A stretch of DNA of 62,711 nt, taken from contig MUYB01000035.1 of the NCBI GenBank assembly GCA_002015125.1, positions 1 through 62,711 on the forward strand. The letters are read 5' to 3'. How positions within the stretch are numbered: position 1 is the first letter of the stretch; the number at the start of each line of letters is the position of its first letter. This stretch comes from [Haemophilus] felis. Its GTDB lineage: Bacteria > Pseudomonadota > Gammaproteobacteria > Enterobacterales > Pasteurellaceae. Positions 11,601 to 23,057 of this stretch are shown here, in pieces. The notes under the pieces were generated by a model that worked only from the letters and a program-made list of their open reading frames with translations, was not told where the DNA came from and did no database searches. Both the position numbers and the translations under genes were made by a program.

Positions 11601-12506
11601 ATGGGTGTAGTACAATCTCAAAACATTATTAAAGCTTCTGCAACATCAGGCTTAACACCACCGCCCCACGCACGGGATCATCAAGTGGAAGTGGCGAAAC
11701 TCATCGACGTTACCACCTGCATCGGCTGTAAAGCTTGTCAGGTGGGCTGTTCAGAGTGGAACGACATTCGTGCAGAACCTGAAGCCTGCGTTGGCGTTTA
11801 CGATAACCCAATCGACTTAAACGCCAAAGCGTGGACGGTAATGAAGTTCAACGAAGTGGAAGAAAACGACCGTTTAGAGTGGTTAATCCGTAAAGACGGC
11901 TGTATGCACTGTACCGAACCAGGTTGTTTGAAATCTTGCCCATCACCAGGTGCGATTATTCAGTACGCTAACGGTATCGTGGATTTCCAATCCGACAAAT
12001 GTATCGGGTGCGGTTACTGTATCGCAGGTTGTCCGTTCAATATTCCACGAATGAACCCAGAAGATCATCGTGTGTATAAATGCACGCTCTGCTCTGACCG
12101 TGTGAATGTGGGTCAAGAGCCTGCTTGCGTGAAGACTTGTCCAACGGGTGCAATCCGCTTTGGTAGCAAAGAAGAGATGAAAGTCTATGCAGAAAAACGC
12201 ATTGAAGATTTGAAATCTCGTGGCTACAAAAACGCAGGTTTATATGACCCTGAAGGTGTAGGTGGCACACACGTGATGTATGTATTGCACCACGCAGACA
12301 AGCCAGAGTTATATTCAGGCTTACCGAAAGATCCGAAGATTGATCCAACGATTACCCTTTGGAAAGACGTGCTCAAACCTGTGGCGGCAGTGGCAATGGG
12401 TGGCTTGGCATTAAGTGCGGCGGCTCACTATATTGCAATGGGGCCAAACACCGAAGAGTTTGATGAACACCACGAAGAAGAACATAAAGGAGGCAACAAT
12501 GAGTAA
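11601..12506 (+). CDS. fdxH: Formate dehydrogenase-N iron-sulfur subunit
   Basis: Electron-transfer subunit carrying four 4Fe-4S clusters. Four cysteine clusters are visible: [35 protein letters not shown] and CTLCSDR...CVKTC. A single hydrophobic segment near the C-terminus (about residues 255-280) anchors it to the membrane. The ATG at 11601 follows the fdxG stop by one base and has a GGGGG-rich ribosome site. The product is 301 residues. Its end overlaps fdxI by 8 bases. Confidence 0.95.
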   Translation: MGVVQSQNIIKASATSGLTPPPHARDHQVEVAKLIDVTTCIGCKACQVGCSEWNDIRAEPEACVGVYDNPIDLNAKAWTVMKFNEVEENDRLEWLIRKDGCMHCTEPGCLKSCPSPGAIIQYANGIVDFQSDKCIGCGYCIAGCPFNIPRMNPEDHRVYKCTLCSDRVNVGQEPACVKTCPTGAIRFGSKEEMKVYAEKRIEDLKSRGYKNAGLYDPEGVGGTHVMYVLHHADKPELYSGLPKDPKIDPTITLWKDVLKPVAAVAMGGLALSAAAHYIAMGPNTEEFDEHHEEEHKGGNNE

Positions 12507-13179
12507 GATTGAGATCCCAAACGATCACAAAATCGTTCGTCATAAATTGCCTGCCCGTTTGAGCCACTGGCTACTAGTGCTTTGTTTCATCGTTACTGGA
12601 TTGTCTGGTTTAGCGTTTTTCTTTCCCGACTTTTCTTGGTTAGTAGAAATTCTAGGTACTCCACAGCTGGCACGGATAGTACATCCGTTCACAGGTATTG
12701 TGATGTTTATTGCATTTTGTAACCTTGCACGAATCTACTATCACCACAATTTCCCAGAGAAAAACGACTGGGTGTGGTTGAAAAATATCGTGGAAGTGTT
12801 GAAAGGCAACGAACACGCCGTATCTGACAACGGTAAATACAACCTCGGTCAGAAAATGTTGTTCTGGACCTTAATCATTGCGATGTTTACCTTGCTGATT
12901 ACAGGGATCATTATGTGGCGTCAATATTTCGCTCACAACTTCCCGATTCCTGTAATTCGCATCGCCATTTTGCTCCACGCTACCTGTGCTTTCCTCTTAT
13001 TCACAGGCATTATGGTGCATATTTATATGGCTTTCTGGGTGAAAGGCTCTATTCGAGGAATGGTGGAAGGCTGGGTTACCGTCCGCTGGGCGAAAAAACA
13101 CCACCCACGCTGGTATCGTGAAGAAGTCTTGCCACAACTTGAAAAAGAGTTCGAGGAGAAACAAAAGTCTTCTCACTAA
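12499..13179 (+). CDS. fdxI: Formate dehydrogenase-N cytochrome b556 subunit
   Basis: Inner-membrane di-heme cytochrome b that takes electrons from FdxH to quinone. The 226-residue product has four membrane segments. Candidate heme histidines are in RLSHWLL (first segment), the IVHPFTG turn, and LLHATCAF / MVHIYMAFW in the last two. A strong AAAGGAGG site at 12486-12493, inside the fdxH end, sets the ATG at 12499 rather than the upstream in-frame start at 12415. Confidence 0.95.
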   Translation: MSKIEIPNDHKIVRHKLPARLSHWLLVLCFIVTGLSGLAFFFPDFSWLVEILGTPQLARIVHPFTGIVMFIAFCNLARIYYHHNFPEKNDWVWLKNIVEVLKGNEHAVSDNGKYNLGQKMLFWTLIIAMFTLLITGIIMWRQYFAHNFPIPVIRIAILLHATCAFLLFTGIMVHIYMAFWVKGSIRGMVEGWVTVRWAKKHHPRWYREEVLPQLEKEFEEKQKSSH

Positions 13180-13222
13180 ACAAAACAGGTTTAATAAAAA
13201 TCTCTGTTTTATTCATCAACTA

Positions 13223-13247
13223 GGCAGGAACCATTCCTGCCTCTTCT
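13223..13247 (+). terminator. terminator after fdxI
   Basis: GGCAGGAA and TTCCTGCC form an 8-bp stem with a 3-base loop, followed by a T-rich tail. It separates fdxGHI from fdhE, which may be reached by readthrough. Confidence 0.65.
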
Positions 13248-13280
13248 TTAATTAACCTAAATTATTTCAAAGGAACAACG

Positions 13281-14183
13281 ATGGGCATTAAAATCCTTGC
13301 ACAAGATGAAATTAAGCAAAATGCATCATCTTTTCATACTCCTGCTCTACTCTTTGCAAATCCTAAAAATCTTTATCAACGTCGAACAGAACGTTTTTAT
13401 CAATTAGCCAAAGATCATCCTTTATCAGATTATCTTAACTTTGCAGGTAGAATAGCAGAAGCACAACTTAAAACCTTACAGTCAAATCCTATTCCCAAAA
13501 ATATTCATCTTGATTTTTCTAATTTAAGTTATCAGCCTCTATCTGCACAAAAGCTAAAACGGAATTCACATTGGCTAGCAATTTTGCGTGCTATTTTGAA
13601 TGAGATGAAAAATGAAAATAATCCAAATGTCCAAAATGCCATTGATAATTTAGAAAAAAAATCAGACCAACAATTAGAAACTCTTGCGGATAAGTTACTC
13701 CAACAAGATTTTGATAGTGTTCCGAGCGATCAAGCGCTCTTTATTTGGGCTGCGCTATCGCTATATTGGCTACAACTTACCACATTGATACCACATCAGA
13801 GCCATAAAGAAAGTGGTTCAAACTTACATCTTTGTCCTGTTTGTGGCTCACCTCCGATTGCAAGTGTAGTGCATTTTGGGTCTGAACAAGGTTTACGTTA
13901 TTTACATTGTTCCCTATGCGAAACAGAATGGCATCAAGTCCGTTCAAAATGTACAAATTGCGATGATGCGGGAAAATTAGATTATTGGTGTTTAGATGAA
14001 AAAATGACTGCAGTAAAAGCAGAAACTTGTGGCAATTGTGAAAGTTATTTGAAGATACTTTACCAAGAAAAAGATCCTAAAGTAGAGCCAGCAGCAGATG
14101 ATTTAGCCTATCTATTTCTAGATTCAGAAATGGAAGAAAAAGGATTCGCCAAAAGTGGGTTAAATCCGTATTTGTTCCCTTAG
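13281..14183 (+). CDS. fdhE: Formate dehydrogenase formation protein FdhE
   Basis: Cytoplasmic rubredoxin-like assembly factor for formate dehydrogenases. The 300-residue product has an alpha-helical N-terminal half and a C-terminal zinc/iron-binding half with four CxxC pairs: CPVCGS, CSLCET, CTNCDD and CGNCES. It follows fdxI as in H. influenzae. The ATG is preceded by AAAGGA. Confidence 0.94.
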   Translation: MGIKILAQDEIKQNASSFHTPALLFANPKNLYQRRTERFYQLAKDHPLSDYLNFAGRIAEAQLKTLQSNPIPKNIHLDFSNLSYQPLSAQKLKRNSHWLAILRAILNEMKNENNPNVQNAIDNLEKKSDQQLETLADKLLQQDFDSVPSDQALFIWAALSLYWLQLTTLIPHQSHKESGSNLHLCPVCGSPPIASVVHFGSEQGLRYLHCSLCETEWHQVRSKCTNCDDAGKLDYWCLDEKMTAVKAETCGNCESYLKILYQEKDPKVEPAADDLAYLFLDSEMEEKGFAKSGLNPYLFP

Positions 14184-14243
14184 CTAGCGCGCTGCCACTT
14201 AAAGGATATGTCAAACAAGTTTACCGATTCAACTGATTAAAAT

Positions 14244-14270
14244 TTGACATTGTTTTTAATTTAGTAGAAT
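14244..14270 (+). promoter_or_regulatory. candidate promoter of the mla operon
   Basis: A TTGACA at 14244-14249 is followed by TAGAAT at 14265-14270 (15-bp spacing); the overlapping GAATAT at 14267 gives 17 bp. It lies about 40 bases before mlaF. Confidence 0.5.
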
Positions 14271-14311
14271 ATCGCACATTTTTGATATCCAGAAAATTAA
14301 CTAAGGACAAT

Positions 14312-15106
14312 ATGTCAACTCCCCTTATAGAAGTAAAAAATCTTACATTTAAACGTGGTGATAGAGCCATTTACCACGATCTAAATTTAAAGGTCGAGCA
14401 AGGCAAAATTACCGCCATAATGGGGCCTTCTGGTATTGGTAAAACTACATTACTCAAACTTATTGGTGGTCAATTGCAGCCTGAACAAGGCGAGATTTGG
14501 TTTGCTGGGCAAAATATTTGTGAACTCAATAACAGCGAACTTTATAAAGTACGGCAGAAAATGGGAATGCTTTTCCAATCTGGTGCCTTATTTACCGATA
14601 TATCCACTTTCGATAATGTGGCTTTTCCTATTCGTGAACACACACGCCTACCTGAAGATTTAATCAAACAAATGGTGTTGATGAAGCTAGAAGCTGTAGG
14701 GTTGCGTGGAGCAGCAGATTTGATGCCTTCTGAACTTTCTGGCGGTATGGCTAGACGTGCTGCATTAGCGCGTGCTATCGCCCTTGATCCTGAGTTTATT
14801 ATGTTTGATGAACCCTTCGCAGGTCAAGATCCTATTAGTATGGGCGTGATTTTGAGTTTGATTAAACATTTAAATGAGGCTTTAAATTTAACCTCTATCG
14901 TTGTTTCCCATGATGTGCAAGAAGTATTAAGTATTGCGGATTACGCTTATATCATTGCAGATAAGCGAGTAATTGCGGAAGGCACTTCAACTCAATTGTT
15001 ACAAAGCCAAGATCCACAAGTTCGCCAATTTTTAGACGGCGAAGCAGATGGCCCAGTAAAATTCCACTATCCAGCCAAAGATTATGCCGAGGAGTTATTT
15101 AAATGA
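14312..15106 (+). CDS. mlaF: Mla phospholipid transport ATPase MlaF
   Basis: ABC ATPase of the MlaFEDB complex that moves phospholipids between the inner membrane and the MlaC carrier to keep outer-membrane lipid asymmetry. It has Walker [11 protein letters not shown], the Q-loop near LFQSGALF, the signature [13 protein letters not shown], Walker [14 protein letters not shown] and switch VVSHD. The product is 264 residues. ATG 14312 is chosen over 14282 because AAGGA lies just upstream. It overlaps mlaE by ATGA. Confidence 0.96.
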   Translation: MSTPLIEVKNLTFKRGDRAIYHDLNLKVEQGKITAIMGPSGIGKTTLLKLIGGQLQPEQGEIWFAGQNICELNNSELYKVRQKMGMLFQSGALFTDISTFDNVAFPIREHTRLPEDLIKQMVLMKLEAVGLRGAADLMPSELSGGMARRAALARAIALDPEFIMFDEPFAGQDPISMGVILSLIKHLNEALNLTSIVVSHDVQEVLSIADYAYIIADKRVIAEGTSTQLLQSQDPQVRQFLDGEADGPVKFHYPAKDYAEELFK

Positions 15107-15885
15107 TTCAGTTTATTTCTCAAGTTGGTAAAAGTGCGATTGATATTTGTAAAGCCATTGGTCGAGCAGGCTTTATGTTATGGGGTGCATTAATTGGCAA
15201 ACCCCAATTTCGTAAACATTTCCCACTATTAGTGAAGCAACTATATGTACTTGGTGTGCAATCCTTACTCATTATTATGCTTTCTGGGTTGTTTATCGGT
15301 ATGGTGTTGGGATTGCAAGGCTATGTGGTTTTAGTAGATTTTTCTGCAGAAACAAGTTTGGGTCAGTTGGTCGCTCTTTCTTTGTTAAGAGAATTAGGAC
15401 CAGTAGTTACCGCACTTTTATTTGCTGGTCGTGCAGGTTCTGCATTAACCGCTGAAATTGGTCTAATGAAAGCCACTGAACAGTTATCTAGTTTAGAAAT
15501 GATGGCAGTGGATCCTTTACGCCGTGTGATCGCACCTCGCTTTTGGGCTGGAACCATTGCGATGCCAATCTTAGCCGTCATTTTTACTGCCATTGGTATT
15601 TGGGGAGGTTCTCTCGTCGGCGTAGATTGGAAAGGTGTTGATGCAGGAAGCTTTTGGTCTGTAATGCAAAACGCTGTTACTTGGAAAATGGACTTACTAA
15701 ATGGATTTATTAAAAGTTTATGCTTTGCAATTACGGTAGTTTGGATTGCTTTATTTAACGGCTATAATTGTTTACCGACTTCAGAAGGTATTAGCAGAGC
15801 AACAACACAAACTGTCGTGCATTCATCGTTAATGGTATTAGGTTTAGATTTTGTACTCACCGCACTAATGTTTGGTGCAAATTAA
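15103..15885 (+). CDS. mlaE: Mla permease MlaE
   Basis: Integral membrane permease of the Mla complex; 260 residues with about five or six hydrophobic segments. The MlaE family core [21 protein letters not shown] and the following [10 protein letters not shown] are present. It starts inside the mlaF stop, indicating translational coupling. Confidence 0.96.
   Translation: MIQFISQVGKSAIDICKAIGRAGFMLWGALIGKPQFRKHFPLLVKQLYVLGVQSLLIIMLSGLFIGMVLGLQGYVVLVDFSAETSLGQLVALSLLRELGPVVTALLFAGRAGSALTAEIGLMKATEQLSSLEMMAVDPLRRVIAPRFWAGTIAMPILAVIFTAIGIWGGSLVGVDWKGVDAGSFWSVMQNAVTWKMDLLNGFIKSLCFAITVVWIALFNGYNCLPTSEGISRATTQTVVHSSLMVLGLDFVLTALMFGAN
15409..15417 (-). repeat. Hin-type uptake signal sequence
   Basis: Perfect 9-base core AAGTGCGGT (read on the minus strand), inside mlaE, with AT-rich flank. 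Confidence 0.75.
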
Positions 15886-15900
15886 TTTTAAGGATTGGTT

Positions 15901-16392
15901 ATGAGACAAGCAGTTAAATACGAATTTTGGGTTGGCTTATTTTTACTTATTGGCTTAGGTGCTTTAGTATTTTTAGGCTTAAAAGTTGCAAATGTACAAG
16001 GCTTTAGCGAGAGCAAGTCTTATAAAATTGAAGCTTATTTTGATAACATCGGTGGATTAAAAGTCAGAGCGCCGTTGAAATCAGGCGGTGTAGTGATTGG
16101 GCGAGTGACCGACATCGAATTGGATGCGCAAAACTATTTACCGAAAGTTACCATCGCCATTGATGAAAAATACAATAAAATTCCTGACACCAGCTCATTA
16201 TCTATCAAAACAGCAGGGCTATTAGGAGAGCAATATATCGCCTTAGATTTTGGTTTTTATTTAGATGGCGAAGGGGCAATGTGGCAAGAGGGTTCAAAAA
16301 TAGTGGATACCAAATCTGCCATGGTGCTAGAAGATTTAATTGGTCATTTTATTTATGGTAACAAAAATGAAAAAAGCGAAAACGCTAAATAA
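15901..16392 (+). CDS. mlaD: Mla MCE-domain protein MlaD
   Basis: Inner-membrane-anchored periplasmic protein whose hexameric MCE ring channels phospholipid between MlaFE and MlaC. It has an N-terminal membrane helix (FWVGLFLLIGLGALVFLG) and one MCE domain with IGGLKVRAPLKSGGVVIGRV. The length of 163 residues is typical. ATG 15901 has AAGGA six bases upstream; the in-frame TTG at 15895 is not needed. Confidence 0.95.
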   Translation: MRQAVKYEFWVGLFLLIGLGALVFLGLKVANVQGFSESKSYKIEAYFDNIGGLKVRAPLKSGGVVIGRVTDIELDAQNYLPKVTIAIDEKYNKIPDTSSLSIKTAGLLGEQYIALDFGFYLDGEGAMWQEGSKIVDTKSAMVLEDLIGHFIYGNKNEKSENAK

Positions 16393-16422
16393 TTTTCTTT
16401 CTTTTATATAGGAGTATTAGTT

Positions 16423-17070
16423 ATGTTGATTCAAAAATGTCGAACTTTATTACATAAAACTTTAATTTTGTTAACCACACTTGTGTCTGTGCAAGCTTTT
16501 GCGGCGAATACCCCTTATGATTTAACCGTAGAAATATCTGACAAACTATTTAAACGTGTTGCAGCCAGTCAAGATCAAATTAAACAAAATCCAAATTACT
16601 TAAAAACTATCGTACGTGAAGAATTAATGCCTTATGTTGATGTTGAATTCAGCGCCTTACTTTCTATTGGTAATCGAAATCTTGAAAAAACAACGAAAGA
16701 GCAAAGAACAAGTTTCTTTCCTGTGTTTGCTCAGTACATTGAACATACCTATGCTCAGGTGTTGACGATGTACAAGGATCAAAAGTTAGAAATTCAAAAA
16801 CCACGTATTAATGATGAAAGTGGAGATAAATCAGCAATAAACGTGAAAATCATTCAGTCAGGAAAAGAACCACCAATCAATCTTACTTTTCGTTGGCGTA
16901 AAACTAGTAAAACAGAAAAATGGTTGGTATATGATATGACAGCTGAAGGTCAAAGCATGACCAAGGTTAAACAACAAGAATGGTCACCAATTATTGCTCA
17001 GCAAGGATTAGAGGGACTCAGTAAAATTCTTGAAAAAGATGCCCAAAGATCAATTACATTAAGTAAATAG
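16423..17070 (+). CDS. mlaC: Periplasmic phospholipid carrier MlaC
   Basis: Soluble periplasmic shuttle between the outer-membrane MlaA complex and MlaFEDB. The 215-residue product has a signal peptide ending AFA-AN at about residues 27-28 and the family's helical start with FKRVAASQDQIKQNP, then VREELMPYVD and YDMTAEGQSM. GGAG lies upstream of the ATG. Confidence 0.94.
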   Translation: MLIQKCRTLLHKTLILLTTLVSVQAFAANTPYDLTVEISDKLFKRVAASQDQIKQNPNYLKTIVREELMPYVDVEFSALLSIGNRNLEKTTKEQRTSFFPVFAQYIEHTYAQVLTMYKDQKLEIQKPRINDESGDKSAINVKIIQSGKEPPINLTFRWRKTSKTEKWLVYDMTAEGQSMTKVKQQEWSPIIAQQGLEGLSKILEKDAQRSITLSK

Positions 17071-17072
17071 CA

Positions 17073-17410
17073 ATGAATACTACAAGCTTAAATTGGGAAC
17101 TCACACAAGATAATGATAGAATCACGCTACATTTAATTGGTGAGCTTTCTCGTAACACGCTGTTGCCACTGTGGGAACAGCGTGGTTCTCTTTTTTCAGG
17201 TAATTCAACGAATCTCGTTTGCGATTTATCTCAAATTAAACGCATTGATTCTGCGGGTTTTGCCTTGTTATGCAATTTGGTTAATGATGCAAAAGTACGG
17301 TCTAATTCCGTTGTTTTTTTGCGATCTGTGCCTCATCAATTAATCACTCTCGCTGATTTATTCGGTCTTTCCGATTGGTTAGCTCCTCATATTCAACATG
17401 GAAATTCTTA

Positions 17411-17411
<1 letters not shown>
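17073..17411 (+). CDS. mlaB: STAS-domain protein MlaB
   Basis: Small cytoplasmic STAS-domain subunit (112 residues) that binds and stabilises the MlaF ATPase. The core shows LVCDLSQIKRIDSAGFALL, the STAS phospho-acceptor-like loop with DSAG. The gene follows mlaC by two bases and its stop overlaps the ibaG start (TAATG). Confidence 0.9.
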
Positions 17412-18957
<1,546 letters not shown>

Positions 18958-18994
18958 AAAATTTTAGAAGTAAGTTTAAACAACTTTAGAAGAA

Positions 18995-19024
18995 AAAGAG
19001 AAGCGATAGTGCTTCTCTTTTTTT
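18995..19024 (+). terminator. terminator after murA
   Basis: A 10-bp perfect stem AAAGAGAAGC / GCTTCTCTTT with a 6-base loop, followed by a T-run. The A-run on the left could also serve convergent ycgL. Confidence 0.9.
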
Positions 19025-19029
19025 AAATG

Positions 19030-19290
19030 TTATGCTTTGATCCGAGAAAAAAGCCAATCATCTTCCTTCGGCATTTGTAAATAAAATCTGTCTTTTTCCA
19101 ATTTGCTTTTTACTTCATCTTTATTCGCATTCGATAAATTTCTTTCTCCAGCCAAATTAAAATACATGACAAAAATAGGTTTACCAAAAGCCTCACGCAA
19201 CATTTCAGGAACAGCACTAAAATCATCTTTCTTTTGAACGTAAAGATAGGTTCCCAATCTACGAGGACTTTTATAAATCGCACATAACAT
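19030..19290 (-). CDS. ycgL: YcgL-domain protein
   Basis: Small conserved cytoplasmic protein (86 residues) of the YcgL family, whose function is not established. Family features are the opening M-x-C-x-[20 protein letters not shown] and YLQMPKEDD. It stands alone between murA and rnb. Confidence 0.88.
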   Translation of the reverse strand: MLCAIYKSPRRLGTYLYVQKKDDFSAVPEMLREAFGKPIFVMYFNLAGERNLSNANKDEVKSKLEKDRFYLQMPKEDDWLFSRIKA

Positions 19291-19388
19291 TCAATTTTCC
19301 TTTTAATTAACTATCACATGTAGCAGTACATAATTATCGGAGATAGAAAATAACCTTCTCTATCCCCTTATTTATAGCACATTGATTA

Positions 19389-21368
19389 CTAGTGAATAAC
19401 CTCACCAATAATACTGCGAGTTTCCTCTTTAACTTCAGTTAAACGCACATCAATCAAATCGCCAATCTTATAAGTCATCTCACCTTTGATATAAAGAGCA
19501 AGCTCTTCTAAATTAGCTAGAACTTCCTCTTTATTTGGGTGAATTTGAGACATAGGAATAAACATTTGAGCGCCGTTTTCAATTAATTGAACACGCAATC
19601 CTGCACGCATAATATCTACGATTTCTGCTTTAAACATCGGCTTTTGCTCGACTTTATCCAAGAGATAACGGCAATATAGCCAATCGGCGATATCACGCTC
19701 AACCAGACGATTTTGACGACGAGCTTCTTGTAAACGAGCCAATACATCTTCTTCAGGTTTTTCATAACTTTGGTTGTGTAAACTAGCCTTAATCAAACGG
19801 TGATTGACCATATCTGAATATTTTCGGATCGGGGAAGTCCAAGTGGCGTAACCTGTTAAACCTAAACCAAAATGAGGCGCTAGCGCCGACTTAAATTCAG
19901 CGAAAGTTAAAAAACGGCGTAAACGTAACTCTAGATAATTTCCCTCAACAGTTTCAAGATCACGGCGCATTTGGCAGTAACCATCTAAAGTAACTAAATT
20001 ATCCACGGAATAACGCCCTTCTAAATCCTGTTGATTATTCTCATTTCCTAAATTCGCTAACAAGAATTTCTGGACATTCTCTAAATAACGTCGATCAAAA
20101 CCAATATGTGTATTAAAAATACCGCATTTTGTTATTTCATCTAAATATTGCGCTGCACAAATATTCGCGATAATCATTGATTCCTCTACGATTTGATTAG
20201 CGATTCTACGATGTGTAGCCTGAATTTCAGCAACTTTACCGCTTTCTGCCAAAATAAAAGAATAATCAGGTTGTTCCTTAAATAATAAGGAATGCTGTTT
20301 ACGCCATTCAATACGCGTTTGGGTAAATTGGTGTAGCCAATGAATTTGTTGTGATATTTGCTCATTATCAGGTTGCCAACTCGTTGCATTTCCTTCTAGA
20401 TAATCAGAAATGTGCTCATAAACGAGTTTTGCTTTGGACTTCACATAGGCACATACAAAACGAGGCTTAGTACTCAATTCTCCAGATAGATCAGTTTCTA
20501 TATAACATACTAGCGCCGCTCTCACTTCATTAGGCAATAAGGAACATAATTCATCGGATAATTCCGCAGGTAGCATAGGAATATTAAAACCTGGTAGATA
20601 ATTAGTGAAACAACGCTGTTTTGCTTCTCGTTCAATGGAAGAATCTAGGGGAATATACGCTGTAGGATCAGCGATCGCCACAACCAAACGCCAACCTATT
20701 TGTTGTGCATCATCAAGGATTGGCTCAATATAAAGCGCATCATCCATATCTTTAGTTGTTTCTGAGTCAATAGTAACAAAGTCTAGCGCCGTTAGATCCG
20801 CTCGCTCATATTCATCAATCATCTGATAACTTGCTAATCCTTGAACTGGGTAACGAGATTGTTCGTGGCGAGCAAGGGTTACCCACCAAGGTGCAAAGTC
20901 ATCATTTCCCTGACAAATAAATGCCTGAATTTGTGCAAAAAAGAAACGATCATCGCGTAAAGGATGCGTTTTTAGCGTGGCGACAACCCAATCTCCTTCT
21001 TGTAATTCTTCTTTAATAGATTTATTTACATTTGCACCAATAGGCTGCTTAATTAATGGGTGATCGACGATAACTTGTAACTTATTCTCTTTATTAAAGC
21101 GCACTCTAGCAATAAAACGAGTAAGCATCGGTTCAATTAATTCCTCTGGTTCTGCTTGCTCTTTATCACCAACGACCTCAATCAATGCTTTGATTTTATC
21201 GCCGTGCATCACTTTCTTCATGGCAAGAGGTGGAATGAAATAGCTTTTTTTATCACAATCAAGAAAACCAAAGGCTTTATCAGAACTTCTTACTATACCT
21301 TCAACTTGCTGTTTACTATCACGAATTTGTTGTTTGAGTTGTGAAAGAAGGGGGTTGTTTTGAAACAT
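19389..21368 (-). CDS. rnb: Exoribonuclease II
   Basis: Processive 3'-5' exoribonuclease of the RNB family degrading single-stranded RNA. The 659-residue product has N-terminal cold-shock-like RNA-binding domains, then the RNB domain with the metal-binding segment LDFVTIDSETTKDMDDALYIE (four conserved aspartates/glutamates), TSPIRKYSDMVNHR, and a C-terminal S1 domain (AEIVDIMRAGLRVQL). It is adjacent to fabI as in H. influenzae. Confidence 0.96.
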   Translation of the reverse strand: MFQNNPLLSQLKQQIRDSKQQVEGIVRSSDKAFGFLDCDKKSYFIPPLAMKKVMHGDKIKALIEVVGDKEQAEPEELIEPMLTRFIARVRFNKENKLQVIVDHPLIKQPIGANVNKSIKEELQEGDWVVATLKTHPLRDDRFFFAQIQAFICQGNDDFAPWWVTLARHEQSRYPVQGLASYQMIDEYERADLTALDFVTIDSETTKDMDDALYIEPILDDAQQIGWRLVVAIADPTAYIPLDSSIEREAKQRCFTNYLPGFNIPMLPAELSDELCSLLPNEVRAALVCYIETDLSGELSTKPRFVCAYVKSKAKLVYEHISDYLEGNATSWQPDNEQISQQIHWLHQFTQTRIEWRKQHSLLFKEQPDYSFILAESGKVAEIQATHRRIANQIVEESMIIANICAAQYLDEITKCGIFNTHIGFDRRYLENVQKFLLANLGNENNQQDLEGRYSVDNLVTLDGYCQMRRDLETVEGNYLELRLRRFLTFAEFKSALAPHFGLGLTGYATWTSPIRKYSDMVNHRLIKASLHNQSYEKPEEDVLARLQEARRQNRLVERDIADWLYCRYLLDKVEQKPMFKAEIVDIMRAGLRVQLIENGAQMFIPMSQIHPNKEEVLANLEELALYIKGEMTYKIGDLIDVRLTEVKEETRSIIGEVIH

Positions 21369-21390
21369 TAAAAAATATCCATTAGAAATT

Positions 21391-21415
21391 AAAAAGCGGA
21401 CTAACGTCCGCTTTT
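21391..21415 (-). terminator. terminator after fabI
   Basis: A 10-bp stem AAAAGCGGAC / GTCCGCTTTT with a 4-base loop lies 16 bases past the fabI stop. On the minus strand it ends in a T-run. Confidence 0.85.
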
Positions 21416-21430
21416 ATACGAAAACAAAAC

Positions 21431-22213
21431 TTATTCAAGTTCGCCCATTGCGACAATACTGAAACCAGCATCAACATGTAATACTTCACCAGTTATACCA
21501 GCACTTAAATCAGAACATAAAAATGCAGCAGAATTGCCCACATCTTCAATGGTTACGGTACGGCGTAAAGGTGCCGTTTGCTCAAAATTAGCTAACATTT
21601 TTTTGAAGTTTTTGATACCTGAAGCAGCCAAAGTGCGAATTGGTCCAGCAGAAATTGCGTTCACACGAATACCTTCTTTACCTAACGCCGCCGCCATAAA
21701 ACGAGTGTTGGCTTCCAAAGACGCTTTTGCTAAACCCATTACGTTATAATTTGGAATTGCACGTTCCGCACCAAGATAAGATAAGGTTAACAAGGCGGAA
21801 TTTGGATTTAACATCGCACGAGCAGCTTTTGCCATTGCCACAAAACTGTATGAACTCACATCATGTGCAATGCGGAAACCTTCACGATTGACGGCGTCCA
21901 CATAGTCGCCATCAAGTTGATCGCCAGGTGCAAAAGCAATGGAATGCACAAAGCCATCGAATTTTTCCCAGTGTTTGGCAAGTTCTGCAAAGCAATTTTC
22001 AATGCTTTCATCGGTACCAACGTCGCAAGGAATCACAATGTCAGAACCTAATTCTTTAGCAAACTCCTCCACTCGCCCTTTTAGTTTGTCGTTTTGATAA
22101 GTGAAGGCTAATTCTGCACCCTCACGTTTCATTGCTTGTGCGATACCGTATGCAATTGAGCGATTGCTCGCTACGCCTGCGATTAAAATGCGTTTATTCG
22201 TTAAGAAACCCAT
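21431..22213 (-). CDS. fabI: Enoyl-ACP reductase FabI
   Basis: NADH-dependent last step of each fatty-acid elongation cycle and the triclosan target. It is a 260-residue short-chain dehydrogenase fold with the cofactor loop [13 protein letters not shown], the catalytic pair in [10 protein letters not shown] (Tyr and Lys six apart), and [13 protein letters not shown] covering the substrate loop. Confidence 0.97.
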   Translation of the reverse strand: MGFLTNKRILIAGVASNRSIAYGIAQAMKREGAELAFTYQNDKLKGRVEEFAKELGSDIVIPCDVGTDESIENCFAELAKHWEKFDGFVHSIAFAPGDQLDGDYVDAVNREGFRIAHDVSSYSFVAMAKAARAMLNPNSALLTLSYLGAERAIPNYNVMGLAKASLEANTRFMAAALGKEGIRVNAISAGPIRTLAASGIKNFKKMLANFEQTAPLRRTVTIEDVGNSAAFLCSDLSAGITGEVLHVDAGFSIVAMGELE

Positions 22214-22290
22214 AAGCTTTCCTTTTTTTCTGTGTTAAAAATTCCGCTTAGTATAAGTGAAAGCAGCACAAATACAAAGCGAAGCAGCCA

Positions 22291-23046
22291 TTAAGCTGGA
22301 TTATCAATATCTTTAAATTTCACTTCAAACCCATATTCCGCTGCCAGCCATTCACCCAAGGCTTTAACGCCATAGCGTTCTGTGGCGTGATGACCGCAAG
22401 CGAAAAAGTGAATCCCCTGCTCTCTTGCAGAATGAATGGTTTGCTCAGACACTTCGCCTGTAATGAAAGCATCAATGCCTTTGGCGGCGGCTAAATCAAT
22501 GTAGCCTTGTCCACCGCCCGTGCAGATGCCGACGGTGCGAATTAACGGCGATACGTTGTCGCTACACACCAACGGCGTCCGCCCTAACAGTTGCGTGATG
22601 CGATGAGCTAATTCTTCGCCAGTGAGCGGCGTTCTTAATTCGCCGTAAACAGGAATGCTCATTTTTTCATCACTCAAAGGCTGTAAATTTTCAATGCCTA
22701 GCAACGCCGCTAGTTGTGCGTTGTTCCCCAATTTGGGGTGAACATCCAAAGGCAAATGATAGCCGTACAAATTAATGTCGTTCAGCAACAAGGTTTTAAT
22801 GCGTTTGCCCTTCATTCCACGAATGCAAGGATTTTCACTTTTCCAAAAATAACCGTGATGCACCAAAATAGCGTCGGCGTGCTGGCTAACGGCGTAATCA
22901 ATGAGTGCCTGACTGGCGGTAACGCCTGTGATGATTTTTTGCACCGTCGCCTTCCCTTCCACTTGCAAGCCGTTAGGGGCGTAATCGGCGATAGCGGTGG
23001 CGTTTAAGGTTTGATTGAGCAACTGCTCCAAGGCAAGATTATTCAT
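22291..23046 (-). CDS. Nif3-like dinuclear metal-centre protein
   Basis: Member of the Nif3/YbgI family, hexameric proteins with a di-metal centre; a role as GTP cyclohydrolase 1 type 2 is often assigned but not firmly established. The 251-residue product has metal-binding LVHHGYFWKSE, DVHPKLGNNAQLA, and the C-terminal FACGHHATERYG. It lies 11 bases after the downstream-reading methyltransferase gene and may be cotranscribed with it. Confidence 0.9.
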   Translation of the reverse strand: MNNLALEQLLNQTLNATAIADYAPNGLQVEGKATVQKIITGVTASQALIDYAVSQHADAILVHHGYFWKSENPCIRGMKGKRIKTLLLNDINLYGYHLPLDVHPKLGNNAQLAALLGIENLQPLSDEKMSIPVYGELRTPLTGEELAHRITQLLGRTPLVCSDNVSPLIRTVGICTGGGQGYIDLAAAKGIDAFITGEVSEQTIHSAREQGIHFFACGHHATERYGVKALGEWLAAEYGFEVKFKDIDNPA

Positions 23047-23057
23047 CTTTCACCCAC